Shown piece by piece: positions 16,371 to 25,308 of a stretch of DNA of 64,000 nucleotides. The number at the start of each line of letters is the position of its first letter. Position 1 is the stretch's first letter. Below the pieces are notes generated by a model, which saw nothing but the letters and a program-made list of their open reading frames with translations, did no database searches and was not told where the DNA came from. This DNA is from Cellulosimicrobium cellulans (GTDB taxonomy: Bacteria > Actinomycetota > Actinomycetes > Actinomycetales > Cellulomonadaceae). Location: positions 806,001 to 870,000 of the forward strand of contig NZ_JAFBCN010000001.1 of assembly GCF_016907755.1 (NCBI RefSeq), in the 5' to 3' direction. The translations under genes and the position numbers were made by a program.

Positions 16371-17374
16371 ACGAGCACGACCTTCCCGGTCGTCGCGCGC
16401 TCCTCGAGCTCGCGGTGCGCGCGGGCGGCCTCGGCGAGAGGCACCTGGTGCGTGACGACGTGCCACGTCCCGTCTGCGGCGAGCGCGAGCGCGCGCTCCT
16501 GCAGGGTGAAGAGGTCGCCCCACGGGCGTGCCTGTGGCCCGACGGCCCACCGCACCTCGGGGCCGCCGTCGCCGGGGTCGTCCGCCGCGCGGTTGCCCTC
16601 GCCCGACGACCATCCGAAGAGCACGAGCCGCCCGCCCGGCGCGACGAGCGTGGCCGCGGCCGTCCCCGGGTCGCCACCCACGCCGTCGAGCAGGACGGTC
16701 GCCCCGTCGGGGGCGTGCTGCCCGACGACGGCCCGCGCCGCGTCGAGCCAGGCGTCGGCCCGGTAGTCGATCACGACGAGCCGCTCGGCATGCGGCTCCC
16801 GGGCGAGCGAGCGCACGAGCGCGACCTTCTCGGGACCGCCCGCGAGCCCGACGACGCGTGCCCCGGCCGCGAGCGCGCTCTGCACGAGGAGCGTGCCGAG
16901 ACCGCCGGCTGCGGCCGTGACGACCACGGTGTCGGACGCGGTGATCTCGGCGAGGTCGAGGATGCCGACGGCGGTGCGGCCGGTCCCGATCATGGCGAGC
17001 GCGTCGGGCGCGGTGACGTGGTCGGGGACGCGGTGCAGCGCACCGACGGGGACGACGGCGAGCCGCGCGTACCCGCCGCCGTCGGGGGTGGCACCCAGGT
17101 GGGCGGCGACGCGGCGGCCGCGCCACGCGGCGTCGACCCCGGGCCCGACGACGTCCACGACCCCGGCGACCTCGCGTCCCGGGATCGTGGGCAGGGCGGG
17201 CAGCGGGAGGGGGCCGCCCGCGGCCTCGCCCCGGCGCAGGGTCGTGTCGAGCAGGTGGACGCCGTGCGCCCGGACTGCGACGAGGACCTCGCCCGGCCCG
17301 GGGACGGGGTCGGGGACCTGGTCGAGGACGAGGTTCTCGGGTGGTCCGAACGCGTGCAGGCGGATGGCGTCCAC
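16367..17374 (-). CDS. Zinc-binding dehydrogenase / quinone oxidoreductase (MDR family)
   Basis: 335 residues from the GTG at 17374, chosen because AGAAGGAG lies 5-6 bases upstream and the family N-terminus DAIRLHAFGPPENLVLD begins there. The MDR fold is clear: GROES-like half (PTIPGREVAGVVDVVGPGV) and a Rossmann half (VVVTAAAGGLGTLLVQSA LAAG, written here in two parts). Quinone oxidoreductases of this family reduce quinones with NADPH and usually lack zinc. The SoxR box in its promoter spacer supports a role against redox-cycling agents. Confidence 0.9.
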   Translation of the reverse strand: MDAIRLHAFGPPENLVLDQVPDPVPGPGEVLVAVRAHGVHLLDTTLRRGEAAGGPLPLPALPTIPGREVAGVVDVVGPGVDAAWRGRRVAAHLGATPDGGGYARLAVVPVGALHRVPDHVTAPDALAMIGTGRTAVGILDLAEITASDTVVVTAAAGGLGTLLVQSALAAGARVVGLAGGPEKVALVRSLAREPHAERLVVIDYRADAWLDAARAVVGQHAPDGATVLLDGVGGDPGTAAATLVAPGGRLVLFGWSSGEGNRAADDPGDGGPEVRWAVGPQARPWGDLFTLQERALALAADGTWHVVTHQVPLAEAARAHRELEERATTGKVVLV

Positions 17375-17445
17375 GGGGGCTCCTTCTGTGGCGACGGGGC
17401 CGCGCCGGAGCGGCGGCACGCGACCCGGTCCGGGCGCGCCCTGCT

Positions 17446-17476
17446 AGTCTCGAACCTCAACAAATGTTGAGGTCAA
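17446..17476 (-). promoter_or_regulatory. SoxR-controlled promoter with sox box
   Basis: ACCTCAACAAATGTTGAGGT (17454-17473) is a perfect inverted repeat that matches the CCTCAA...TTGAGG SoxR operator. On the minus strand, -35 TTGACC (17476-17471) and -10 GAGACT (17451-17446) flank a 19-bp spacer containing most of the box. Over-long spacers of 19-20 bp are the hallmark of MerR-family activated promoters. Confidence 0.85.
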
Positions 17477-17523
17477 GCATCTGCGGCGGACCACCGTCGC
17501 AGCCGGTCCGCCGAGGAGCCCGC

Positions 17524-17994
17524 GTGCCCGACGACGTCCCGTCCCCGAGCGACGAGCTCACCGTCGGCCAGCTCGCCGCGCGCAGCGGCGTCGCGGTGTC
17601 CGCGCTGCACTTCTACGAGCGCGAGGGGCTCATCACGAGCCGCCGGACCCCCGGCAACCAGCGGCGCTTCGCGCGCGAGACGCTGCGCCGGGTCGCGTTC
17701 GTGCGCGCGTCCCAGCGCGTCGGCATCCCGCTCGCGCGCATCCGCGCCGCGCTCGCGACGCTGCCTGGCGACCGGACGCCCACCGCCAAGGACTGGCACC
17801 GCCTCTCGGCGGGGTGGCACGCCGACCTCGACGCGCGCATCGAGCAGCTCACGCGCCTGCGCGACCACCTCACGGACTGCATCGGCTGCGGGTGCCTGTC
17901 GCTGCGCAGGTGCGTCCTCGTCAACCCGCACGACGCGCTCGCCGACGAGGGCCCGGGCCCGCGGACCCTGCTCGTGGAGGGGATCGAGGACTGA
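17524..17994 (+). CDS. soxR: Redox-sensing transcriptional activator SoxR
   Basis: 156 residues, GTG start. The N-terminus is a MerR winged helix (LTVGQLAARSGVAVSALHFYEREGLI), followed by the dimerisation helix and the [2Fe-2S] cysteines C119, C122, C124 and C130 (CIGCGCLSLRRC), the same spacing as in Escherichia coli SoxR. It senses redox-cycling compounds. The gene is divergent from the quinone reductase/efflux operon and shares a promoter region holding the sox box. Confidence 0.95.
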   Translation: MPDDVPSPSDELTVGQLAARSGVAVSALHFYEREGLITSRRTPGNQRRFARETLRRVAFVRASQRVGIPLARIRAALATLPGDRTPTAKDWHRLSAGWHADLDARIEQLTRLRDHLTDCIGCGCLSLRRCVLVNPHDALADEGPGPRTLLVEGIED

Positions 17995-18004
17995 GCGCCG
18001 GACG

Positions 18005-18727
18005 TCAGGCCGGCGCGAGCAGCGACCCGAAGCTCGTGCGCCGGCGCAGCGCGAACCCCAGCCGCTCGTACACGCCGATCGCGACAGTGTTCTCGGCCGC
18101 GGCGTGCAGGAACGCTCGGTCGCCCCGCTCCTGCACGTGGAACGCGACGTCGCGGACGAGGCGCGACGCGAGGCCGCGTCCCCGGTGCGCGGCGTCGGTC
18201 GTCACGGCGCTGATCTCCGTCCAGCCCGCGGGGTGCAGGCGCTCGCCCGCCATCGCGACGAGCCGGCCGGCGTCGTCCCGGAACCCGACGTAGCGCCCGA
18301 GCAGGTAGGTGCGCGCCTCGAACGGCCCGGGGCGGCTGCGCTCGACGAGCGCGAGCATGTCCGGCACGTCGGCCGCGCCGAGCACGACGGCCTCCGGGTC
18401 GGGACGGGTGACCAGACGCCCGGTCTCGACGAGCTGGACCCCCTCCACGCGGGCCTCGAGCGTCCAGCCCGTCGGCAGGTCGACGCCCTGGGGCGGCGCC
18501 GAGAAGCGTCCGCCCGGCCCGACGAGCGTCGCGATCGCGTCCCACACCCCGGGCTCGTCCCACGAGCGCACGCCCGTGATGGGCGAGACGTCGGCCGGGT
18601 AGCGGCGCGCGAGGTCGTCGCCCTCGGCGAGGTGCGCGTGGGCGCCGGTGAGGGCGCTCCACGACGGGTTGTCCAGGGCGGCGTCGTCGACGCCGGTGGC
18701 GTCGGGCGTCGTGCTCGTCGCGGTCAT
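18005..18727 (-). CDS. GNAT family N-acetyltransferase
   Basis: 240 residues. The C-terminal half has the FR47-like/GNAT core: GWTEISAVTTDAAHRGRGLASRLV is motif A for acetyl-CoA binding, followed by FLHAAAENTVAIGVYERLGF. The N-terminal half is probably a degenerate second GNAT fold. ATG has a strong GAGGAGGAGCACG ribosome site. It is convergent with soxR, 10 bp away. The acceptor is unknown. Confidence 0.88.
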   Translation of the reverse strand: MTATSTTPDATGVDDAALDNPSWSALTGAHAHLAEGDDLARRYPADVSPITGVRSWDEPGVWDAIATLVGPGGRFSAPPQGVDLPTGWTLEARVEGVQLVETGRLVTRPDPEAVVLGAADVPDMLALVERSRPGPFEARTYLLGRYVGFRDDAGRLVAMAGERLHPAGWTEISAVTTDAAHRGRGLASRLVRDVAFHVQERGDRAFLHAAAENTVAIGVYERLGFALRRRTSFGSLLAPA

Positions 18728-18848
18728 CGTGCTCCTCCTCGCCCGGTCGCCCGGGTGCGTGTCGTCGTCAGTGCCGTCGTCACGGTCGTCCGGCCGTGCG
18801 TGTCCTCCCGGGCGAACGCTCGCGGGCGCGCGCCTCTTCCAGGTGCGC

Positions 18849-19484
18849 TCAGCCCTCCCACCGGTCCCGGTGGACGACCTCCGCGAGGGGCCGACGGCGC
18901 GGCTCGGACCAGCGCCCGCGCGCCGGGTAGCCGAGCGGGACCAGGCCCATCGTCAGCGCGTCGCCGGGCAGGCCGAGGAGCGCGGCGACGTCGCGCTCGC
19001 GGACCGTGTGGAAGGTCGTGAGCGTCGTCCCGAGCCCGTAGGCCCGGGCGGCGAGCACGAGGTTCTGCACCGCGCCGTAGATCGAGGCGCCGAGCCGGGG
19101 GTCCGTCGATCCCGCCGCGTTCCGCAGCACCGGCACGACCCACACCGGCGCCTCCTCCAGGTGCAGGGCCAGGTGCTCGACGGCGCGGAAGCCCGCGTCG
19201 CTCACGCCCGCGTCGTCGGTCGCGGCCCCGAGGACGGCGTCGCGGCGGTCCCCGTACGCGGCGCGCCACCCCTCGCGGTACCACTCGGCGATCTGCGCCT
19301 TGGTGGCCGGGTCCGTCACGACGACCCAGGCCCACTGCTGGCGGTTGCCCCCGCTGGGGCCGCGGACCGCAGCGTCGAGGATCGCGTCGAGCACGTCGTC
19401 CGGCACCGCGTCCGGCGAGAGGTAGCGGCGCGACGGCGTCGAGTGGAGCGCTCGAAGGATGGACAGATCCTCAGGTGTGGTCAC
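18849..19484 (-). CDS. Nitroreductase family protein
   Basis: 211 residues with a nitroreductase FMN fold: the N-terminal SRRYLSPDAVPDDVLDAILDAAVRGPSGGN (shown in part: RRYLSPDAVP, GPSGGNRQQWAWVVV) binds FMN phosphate, and the C-terminal GLGTTLTTFH and LVPLGYPA motifs complete it. These enzymes reduce nitro groups, quinones or flavins with NAD(P)H. The gene is divergent from two flavin monooxygenase genes, so it could supply reduced flavin; this is inference. Confidence 0.87.
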   Translation of the reverse strand: MTTPEDLSILRALHSTPSRRYLSPDAVPDDVLDAILDAAVRGPSGGNRQQWAWVVVTDPATKAQIAEWYREGWRAAYGDRRDAVLGAATDDAGVSDAGFRAVEHLALHLEEAPVWVVPVLRNAAGSTDPRLGASIYGAVQNLVLAARAYGLGTTLTTFHTVRERDVAALLGLPGDALTMGLVPLGYPARGRWSEPRRRPLAEVVHRDRWEG

Positions 19485-19599
19485 GGTCGCCGAGGGTACG
19501 GGCTACCATCCGGCGCGTTCGCGGGTCCCGGCCACCGTCTCGCAGGGTGGTCGTCTCCCGCGGCGCGTCCTGATCCACAGGCCTCGGACGGGGGAGCAG

Positions 19600-20580
19600 A
19601 TGGTCACGGAAGTGCCGGTCACGGACGTGCTGGTGGCAGTGCACGTCGACACGGGGGAGCACGACGACGCCGAGAGCCTGCGGGCGCGCGTCGCCGCGCT
19701 GGAGGGCGCGGGCGTGCACGCGCTGACCTTCGCGCCCGGGTCGGACGGCGGGCTCACCGCCGTCGAGGCCGCCGCCTTCGCGGCGGCGTGGACCGAGCGC
19801 GTCGGGCTCGTCGCCGTCGTCAACCCCGTGCACGCGGAGCCGTTCCACCTGTCCAACCAGCTCTCCAGCCTCGACCGCGTCTCCCGCGGCCGCGCCGGGT
19901 GGTGGCTCGACATGGTCGACGACGCCGCCCACGCCCGCGCGCACGGCACCGAGCCCGTCGGGTTCGACGACGCGTCCGCGCTCGCGCAGGACGTGGCCGA
20001 GGTGGTCGAGGCCGCCCGGCTCCTCTGGGACTCGTGGGCCGACGGCGCGCTCGTCGCCGACCGTGCGACCGGCCGCTTCCTCGACGCCGAGCGGGTCCGC
20101 CACGTCGACTTCGTCGGGCAGCGGTTCGCCGTCAAGGGCCCGGCGCTCCTGCCACGGCCTCCGCAGGGCCAGGTCCCGGTCCTCGCCGAGGCGCGGTGGC
20201 TCCCTGCGGGGGCCCGCGACGTCACCGTGGTCGGCGAACCGGCGGTCGTCGACCTCGCCGGTGGGCCCGTGCTCGTCGACGTCGCGGTCACCGGCGAGCC
20301 GGATCGTGCCGTCGAGGTCGTCGGCCGCGTCGCCGGGGCGGACGCGTCCCTCGTCGCACCGGACGAGCGGACGCGCCCCTCCCCGCTGGTCGTCCGCCTC
20401 GTGCCGGACCGGTCGGACGAGGCGGGGGCCGCCGTCGGGCAGGTCCTGGAGACGCTCCGTGCACGGGGACTGACCGCCCCGCCGCCCGGCCCTGGCAGGA
20501 CGCTGCGCGACCAGCTCGGGCTGGAGCGCCCGGTGGGCCGGACCGGCCACGCCGCCACGACGATCGGAGCACGACGATGA
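19600..20580 (+). CDS. Luciferase-like (LLM class) flavin oxidoreductase, divergent
   Basis: 326 residues from the ATG at 19600, preceded by GGGGGAG. The LLM TIM-barrel is recognisable (ALTFAPGSDGGL, RVGLVAVVNPVHAEPFHLSNQLSSLDRVSRGR in part: NQLSSLDRVSRGRAGWWLD), where SLD-R-SRGR is the typical family motif. The middle is short and diverged for the family. The stop overlaps the next ATG by 4 bp, so it is cotranscribed with a clear NtaA/DmoA-type monooxygenase and could form a heterodimer or act on the same substrate. Substrate unknown. Confidence 0.8.
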   Translation: MVTEVPVTDVLVAVHVDTGEHDDAESLRARVAALEGAGVHALTFAPGSDGGLTAVEAAAFAAAWTERVGLVAVVNPVHAEPFHLSNQLSSLDRVSRGRAGWWLDMVDDAAHARAHGTEPVGFDDASALAQDVAEVVEAARLLWDSWADGALVADRATGRFLDAERVRHVDFVGQRFAVKGPALLPRPPQGQVPVLAEARWLPAGARDVTVVGEPAVVDLAGGPVLVDVAVTGEPDRAVEVVGRVAGADASLVAPDERTRPSPLVVRLVPDRSDEAGAAVGQVLETLRARGLTAPPPGPGRTLRDQLGLERPVGRTGHAATTIGARR

Positions 20581-21914
20581 GCGCACCGACGGCCCCCTCG
20601 GCCACCGGCAGGCCCCGCCGCGAGCTGCACCTCGCGGCGTTCTTCCCGTTCGGCCCGCACTACGACTGGACGTCCGTCGCCGACCCGACGACCTACTACG
20701 ACGCCGAGACCTATGCCGCGCTCGCTCGCGCGGCCGAGCGCGGGCTGTTCTCGGCCATGTTCCTCGGCGACAGCCAGCGGTTGCGCGAGCACCTCGGGCG
20801 GGTCAACGACACGGTCGTGACCGGGCGCCCGGACCAGCTCGTCCTCTTCGCGCACCTCGCCGCCCGCACGCAGCACCTCGGGTTCGTCGCCACGCTCAAC
20901 ACGACGTTCGCCGCCCCGGCGGACCTCGCGGCGCGGGTCGCCACGGTCGACCGGCTCAGCGGCGGGCGCGCGGGCTGGAACGTCGTCACGACGAACGACG
21001 CCTGGACCGGGGCGAACTTCCGTCGCGGCGGCTACCTGCCGCGCTCCGAGCGCTACCGCTCGGCCGAGGAGCACCTCGCGCTCGTCCACGCCCTGTGGGA
21101 CGCCGACCGCGGGGTGACGGTGCGCCGCACGGGCACGCACCACGACGTCGTCGCGACCGCGACCCTGCCCCCGTCGGCGCAGGGTGCTCCCGTGATCTTC
21201 CAGGCGGGCGAGTCCGACGAGGGCCGCGACTTCGCCGCCCGGCACGCCGAGGGCATCTTCTCGCGGTACCTCGAGCCCGAGGCGGCGGCCGCGTTCGCCG
21301 CCGACCTGCGCCGTCGGCTCGTCGCGCACGGACGCCCCGCGGACGACCTGCGGATCTTCCCCGCGGCGAGCATCACCCTGGGAGACACCGCGGCGGAGGC
21401 GCGGGAGAAGGCGGAGTGGTTCCACCGCCGGACCTGGACGGACCGCATGGTCGTCGCGGTGGTCGAGGCGGTGTGGGGGCGCGACCTCTCGTGGCTCGAC
21501 CCCGACGGCCCGCTGCCCGACGTGGATCCCGTCTCGGCCGAGCAGACGCGCACCCACGGCGTCGTCAACAGCCGCGACAACCCCGTGGAGACCGCGGCCG
21601 CGTGGCGCCGCCTCAGCGCCGAGCAGGGACTGACCGTGCGCGGCCTCGTCGACTCGCTGCACGCCGCGGCCGCGTTCGTCGGGACGCCGTCGTCGGTCGC
21701 GGACCGGCTGGCGGCGGCGGTGCGGGCCGGGGAGCTCGACGGCATCAACCTCACGCCGCAGTCGGTCCCGGACGGGTTCGACGACGTCGTCGACCGGCTG
21801 GTGCCCGAGCTCCAGGAACGGGGCGTGTACCGCACCCGCTACCCCGGCACGACGCTGCGCGAGAACCTCGGTCTGCGCGCGCCCGTCCACCTCCGGCTCG
21901 CCGCCGCGGGGTGA
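20577..21914 (+). CDS. NtaA/DmoA family FMN-dependent monooxygenase
   Basis: 445 residues, ATG overlapping the previous stop. Motifs of the nitrilotriacetate/dibenzothiophene/dimethyl-sulfide monooxygenase group are present: HYDWTSVADPTTYYDAETY near the start, LATLNTTFAAPADLAARV-type substrate region (FVATLNTTFAAP), DRLSGGRAGWNVVTTND, and QAGESDEGRDFAARHAEGIF. These two-component enzymes use FMNH2 from a partner reductase to oxidise organosulfur or amine compounds. The nearby nitroreductase or another flavin reductase could supply FMNH2. Exact substrate not predictable. Confidence 0.9.
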   Translation: MSAPTAPSATGRPRRELHLAAFFPFGPHYDWTSVADPTTYYDAETYAALARAAERGLFSAMFLGDSQRLREHLGRVNDTVVTGRPDQLVLFAHLAARTQHLGFVATLNTTFAAPADLAARVATVDRLSGGRAGWNVVTTNDAWTGANFRRGGYLPRSERYRSAEEHLALVHALWDADRGVTVRRTGTHHDVVATATLPPSAQGAPVIFQAGESDEGRDFAARHAEGIFSRYLEPEAAAAFAADLRRRLVAHGRPADDLRIFPAASITLGDTAAEAREKAEWFHRRTWTDRMVVAVVEAVWGRDLSWLDPDGPLPDVDPVSAEQTRTHGVVNSRDNPVETAAAWRRLSAEQGLTVRGLVDSLHAAAAFVGTPSSVADRLAAAVRAGELDGINLTPQSVPDGFDDVVDRLVPELQERGVYRTRYPGTTLRENLGLRAPVHLRLAAAG

Positions 21915-21987
21915 CGTCCGCCCGGGCGGGCGCCGGCCCGCCGCACCGGGTGGCGTGGGCGCGGGCGGCACGGGTGCGGCCGGGTGG

Positions 21988-23031
21988 TCACCAGTTCTTG
22001 GTGCCGCTCCCGCTGCCGTCGCCCGGGTCGGTCCCGGTGCCGGGCTGGTCGCCGTAGAGGTCGCGGTACTCCTGCTCGAGGCGCTCCTGCTCGTCGCGCG
22101 CCTCCGAGCCCTGCTGCTGGAGCTCCTCCTGGCGCTGCTGCTCCTCGCGCTCGGCCTGGCTCTGCTGGTCCCCGCCCTCGGAGCCCTCGCCTCCCGAGGC
22201 CTCGGACTGCTCGTCGCCCTCGGAGCCCTCGCCCTCCTGGGTGTCGCCGCCGCCCTGGTTCTCAGGCTGGGAGTCCTGCGCCTGCTGCTGCTTGTCCTGG
22301 AGGCGCTGCTGCGCGGCCTCGTTCTGCTGCTCCTGCTCAGGGGTCTGCTCGGACTCCCCGCAGTCGGGCCAGCCGCGGACCTGCTCGGCGGTCGCGTACT
22401 CCTGCTCGGCGTACTCGTACCAGTCCTGGACGTCCTGGCGCAGCTCCTCCGGGTCGGGCTCCTCGCTCCCGTCGCCGTACGGGTCGAGGACCTCCTCGTC
22501 GTACGGCAGCCCCGCGTCGCGGGCGGCGATGGCCTCCTCGACGAGCGCGAGCTCCGCCGCCTTGCCGTCCGCGTACTCCATGTCGCCGTCGCCCTGGATC
22601 TCGTAGGCGAGCGACAGGTTCGTCTGGATCATGCAGCGTTCCTCGGGCGTCTCGTGCTCCGCGAGGTCGTACGCGCGGTCGAGGGACGTGATCGCGTCGT
22701 ACAGCGCCCACGAGTCCTCGGAGCGCGCGAGCGCGGTCCCGTGGTTGAAGTGCGCCTTCCACGGCTCGACGATGTTGAAGGTCCGCTGGATCCCGTAGTA
22801 GTCCGCCGCGGTCGTCGCCTCCCCGGCCTCGTAGCGGTCCTTGGCCGTCGCGGCGATCGGCGCGAGGAGCGCCAGCTTGACCCCGAGGACGACGAGCGCG
22901 AGCACGACGGGCAGCGTCCCGACGAGCCACCAGGTGCGCCGGCGCAGCCGCGCGGCGCGCAGCGCCGCGACACCCGTCGGGCGCGGCTTCCGCCGCCCCG
23001 TCGGGGGCGTCGGGGGAGAGGGCCAGGTCAT
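21988..23031 (-). CDS. Membrane-anchored acidic/Gln-rich protein of the MoxR-VWA operon
   Basis: 347 residues. One membrane helix at about 34-60, then a helical TPR-like extracytoplasmic region (HFNHGTALARSEDSWALYDAITSLDRAYDLAE, seen as FNHGTALARSEDSW and LAYEIQGDGDMEYADGK), then from about 230 a low-complexity Glu/Gln/Ser/Gly tail likely to be coiled coil or disordered. It is the last gene of the operon and overlaps the upstream VWA gene by 4 bp. Bat-type operons often end with a TPR protein; this fits that slot, but the tail is not diagnostic. Confidence 0.8.
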   Translation of the reverse strand: MTWPSPPTPPTGRRKPRPTGVAALRAARLRRRTWWLVGTLPVVLALVVLGVKLALLAPIAATAKDRYEAGEATTAADYYGIQRTFNIVEPWKAHFNHGTALARSEDSWALYDAITSLDRAYDLAEHETPEERCMIQTNLSLAYEIQGDGDMEYADGKAAELALVEEAIAARDAGLPYDEEVLDPYGDGSEEPDPEELRQDVQDWYEYAEQEYATAEQVRGWPDCGESEQTPEQEQQNEAAQQRLQDKQQQAQDSQPENQGGGDTQEGEGSEGDEQSEASGGEGSEGGDQQSQAEREEQQRQEELQQQGSEARDEQERLEQEYRDLYGDQPGTGTDPGDGSGSGTKNW

Positions 23032-24212
23032 CGACGCACCTCCACCCGGTCCGCCGTGGGGGTGCCCGACGGCGACCGGTCGCCGTCGCCGTGCGCCCCC
23101 GGTTCCCCTGCGCCCGGGCCGGGCGCGGGTCCGCCGGTCGCCGACGCCCGGGCCGTCGTCGGGCGCACGAGCGAGCGGCTGGCCGAGCGCGACCAGAACC
23201 ACGCCTCGAGGCCGAGCAGCGCGACGAGCGCGAGCGCGAACGGCCAGACGACCGGGCGGTACGCCGTGACGTCGCGCCGGCCGTCCGCCGCGACCTGCTG
23301 CGGGTCGACGCCCGCGACGAGCGACGCCGTCTCCGACGGCTCCTGCCGGTGCACGTAGGGCACGCCGAGCTGGTCGGCGAGCGCGGTGAGCGACTCCTCG
23401 TCGAGCACGGACAGCGCCTCCACGGGCTCGCCGTCCTGGCTCGGCTGCGACCAGTCGATGATGTACTCCGCCTCCTCGGGCTCGACGTCCGGGTCGTACT
23501 CCTTCATGCGGCCGCCCTCGGCCGTGCCGTAGCCGAGCACGGCGCCGCCGTCGACGAGCGGCGCCAGGTCGGCGAACGACCGCGGCTCGCCCTCCGCCGT
23601 CTGCTCGCCGTCGGTGAGGAAGAAGACGAGGCGCACGTTCGCCGGGTGCTGCTCGGCGGACCCCTGGAGCGCGGAGCGCAGCTCGTCGAGGGGCCGGTCC
23701 GTGAGCGAGCCCTGCGAGTACCGCGTGATCTCGCGGTGGAACGTGTCCGCCCACGACGTGATCGCGCGCGCGTCGGTCGTCAGGGGGAGCTGGCGCGAGG
23801 CCTGCGAGTCGAACGAGATGATCGAGTACCGGGCGCCCGGGATCGCCTCGGTGAGGCTCCTGATGTCGTGCCGCACGCCGTCGAGCCGCTCCTGGCCTCC
23901 CTCGGGCCCGTAGTCCTCGGCCGCCATGGACCCGGTGCGGTCGACGACGAAGAACATGTCGACGTTCGCGACCGACGTGTCGCGGTCCGTCGACGCGACC
24001 GACGGCGCGAGCCCGATGATCCCGAGCAGGACCACCGCTCCGGCGCGGCGCAGCCAGGCCGCGCGCGGGGCACCCGGGCGCGGGGCGCCGTCGGGCCCGG
24101 GGCGTCCGGCCACGACCGCCTGCCACACGGCCAGGCCGAGCAGGGGCAGGACGAGCAGCGCGAGCGCCCACACGGGCACGAGCGGCTGCAGCGTCACTCC
24201 TCCGAGAGTCAT
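23028..24212 (-). CDS. VWA domain-containing membrane protein (BatA/BatB-like)
   Basis: 394 residues: membrane helices at about 12-32 and 56-72, a von Willebrand factor A domain with a MIDAS-like D91-R-T93-G-S95 (a DxTxS variant of DxSxS) and TDGEQ, and a third helix near 325-345. The Pro/Gly-rich C-terminus is probably cytoplasmic. It starts 4 bp after the other VWA gene. In MoxR/Bat operons such proteins are thought to assemble envelope complexes with the AAA ATPase; substrate unknown. Confidence 0.88.
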   Translation of the reverse strand: MTLGGVTLQPLVPVWALALLVLPLLGLAVWQAVVAGRPGPDGAPRPGAPRAAWLRRAGAVVLLGIIGLAPSVASTDRDTSVANVDMFFVVDRTGSMAAEDYGPEGGQERLDGVRHDIRSLTEAIPGARYSIISFDSQASRQLPLTTDARAITSWADTFHREITRYSQGSLTDRPLDELRSALQGSAEQHPANVRLVFFLTDGEQTAEGEPRSFADLAPLVDGGAVLGYGTAEGGRMKEYDPDVEPEEAEYIIDWSQPSQDGEPVEALSVLDEESLTALADQLGVPYVHRQEPSETASLVAGVDPQQVAADGRRDVTAYRPVVWPFALALVALLGLEAWFWSRSASRSLVRPTTARASATGGPAPGPGAGEPGAHGDGDRSPSGTPTADRVEVRR

Positions 24213-24216
24213 CGCG

Positions 24217-25308
24217 TCACTCCTTCACCCGCCACGCGACGACGAGCAGCAGCGCGACGCCGAGGACCGCGACGAGGAACCAGCCCGCGGGCCGGTCCGT
24301 GACGATCACCTCGGGCGACGCGTCGAGCTCGACCGCCTGCTGCGCGACGACGTCGTCGACCATGCCCTGCACCGCGGCCGGGTCGTCGGCGAGGAAGTAG
24401 AGGCCGCCGCCGTCCTCGACCGTGCTGCGGTACTCGCTCTCCTCCGGGGTGCCCTCGTAGCGCTGCGAGCCGCCGAAGATCCCGTGCAGCGTGATGTCGC
24501 GCGACGCGACGAGGTCGGCCGCCTGGGGGAGCGTGTAGATCGGCTCGCCGGACACGTAGTTGTCGGTCGCGAGGATGATCGAGCGCGAGCGCTCGGTGTC
24601 CTCCGCGTCGAACTGGAGCGCGCAGCTCGCGAGCCCGTCGCCGATGAGGCTCGCCCCGGAGAGGTTCGCCGTCGTCCCGGCGGTGAACTGCGCGTACTCG
24701 AGGATCTCCGCGTCGTCCGACCCGCCCGTGTAGTCGAAGGTGGACGGGTCCTTGTCGAGCGCGTCGATGCCGCCCTGGAGCTCCTCCTGCACGAGCGTGT
24801 AGTCGTCCGTGAGGGGGAAGACCGTGCGCGACGACGAGTTGAAGATCGACAGCGCGATCCGCTCGCCCTCGAAGCTGTCCACGAGCTCCTGGAACACCTT
24901 GAGCACGGCGCCGTCGTACTCGATCATCGAGCCCGACACGTCCAGGCACAGCACGATGTCGCGCGTGCCGAGGCGGTCGACCACGACGTCCGTCTCGACC
25001 GGGCGCGCCGCCACCGCCCCGGCGCCGACGACCGCGACGAGCAGCCCCGCCGCCGTGAGCCCCTGCAGCACGCGGTAGCGCCGCACCCACGCGGCGAACG
25101 CCGGCACGCGCGCGAGGTACTCGGAGTTCGCGACCCACAGCACGCCGGCGTCGGCGTCACGCCTCCGGCGGTGCCGGGCGAGCCACCAGGCGACCGCGCC
25201 CGCGGCGAGGACGGCGGCGACGAGCACGACCCACAGCCACGGCCACAGGATCGACGCGCCCTGGGGTCCGGGCACGACGGCGCTCGTCGCGAGCGCGTGC
25301 CTCACCAT
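24217..25308 (-). CDS. VWA domain-containing membrane protein (BatA-like)
   Basis: 363 residues with helices at about 21-42, 84-103 and 340-360 around a VWA domain whose MIDAS D123-V-S125-G-S127 is intact, so metal binding is expected. ATG at 25308 overlaps the upstream gene by 7 bp; a GTG at 25305 giving a 4-bp overlap is equally possible. It lies between the DUF4381-like gene and the second VWA gene in the MoxR operon. Confidence 0.9.
   Translation of the reverse strand: MVRHALATSAVVPGPQGASILWPWLWVVLVAAVLAAGAVAWWLARHRRRRDADAGVLWVANSEYLARVPAFAAWVRRYRVLQGLTAAGLLVAVVGAGAVAARPVETDVVVDRLGTRDIVLCLDVSGSMIEYDGAVLKVFQELVDSFEGERIALSIFNSSSRTVFPLTDDYTLVQEELQGGIDALDKDPSTFDYTGGSDDAEILEYAQFTAGTTANLSGASLIGDGLASCALQFDAEDTERSRSIILATDNYVSGEPIYTLPQAADLVASRDITLHGIFGGSQRYEGTPEESEYRSTVEDGGGLYFLADDPAAVQGMVDDVVAQQAVELDASPEVIVTDRPAGWFLVAVLGVALLLVVAWRVKE

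Noticed and set aside
22080-22340. Gln/Glu codon-rich repeats as a tandem repeat element
   Set aside because: They are the low-complexity tail of the membrane protein at 21988-23031.
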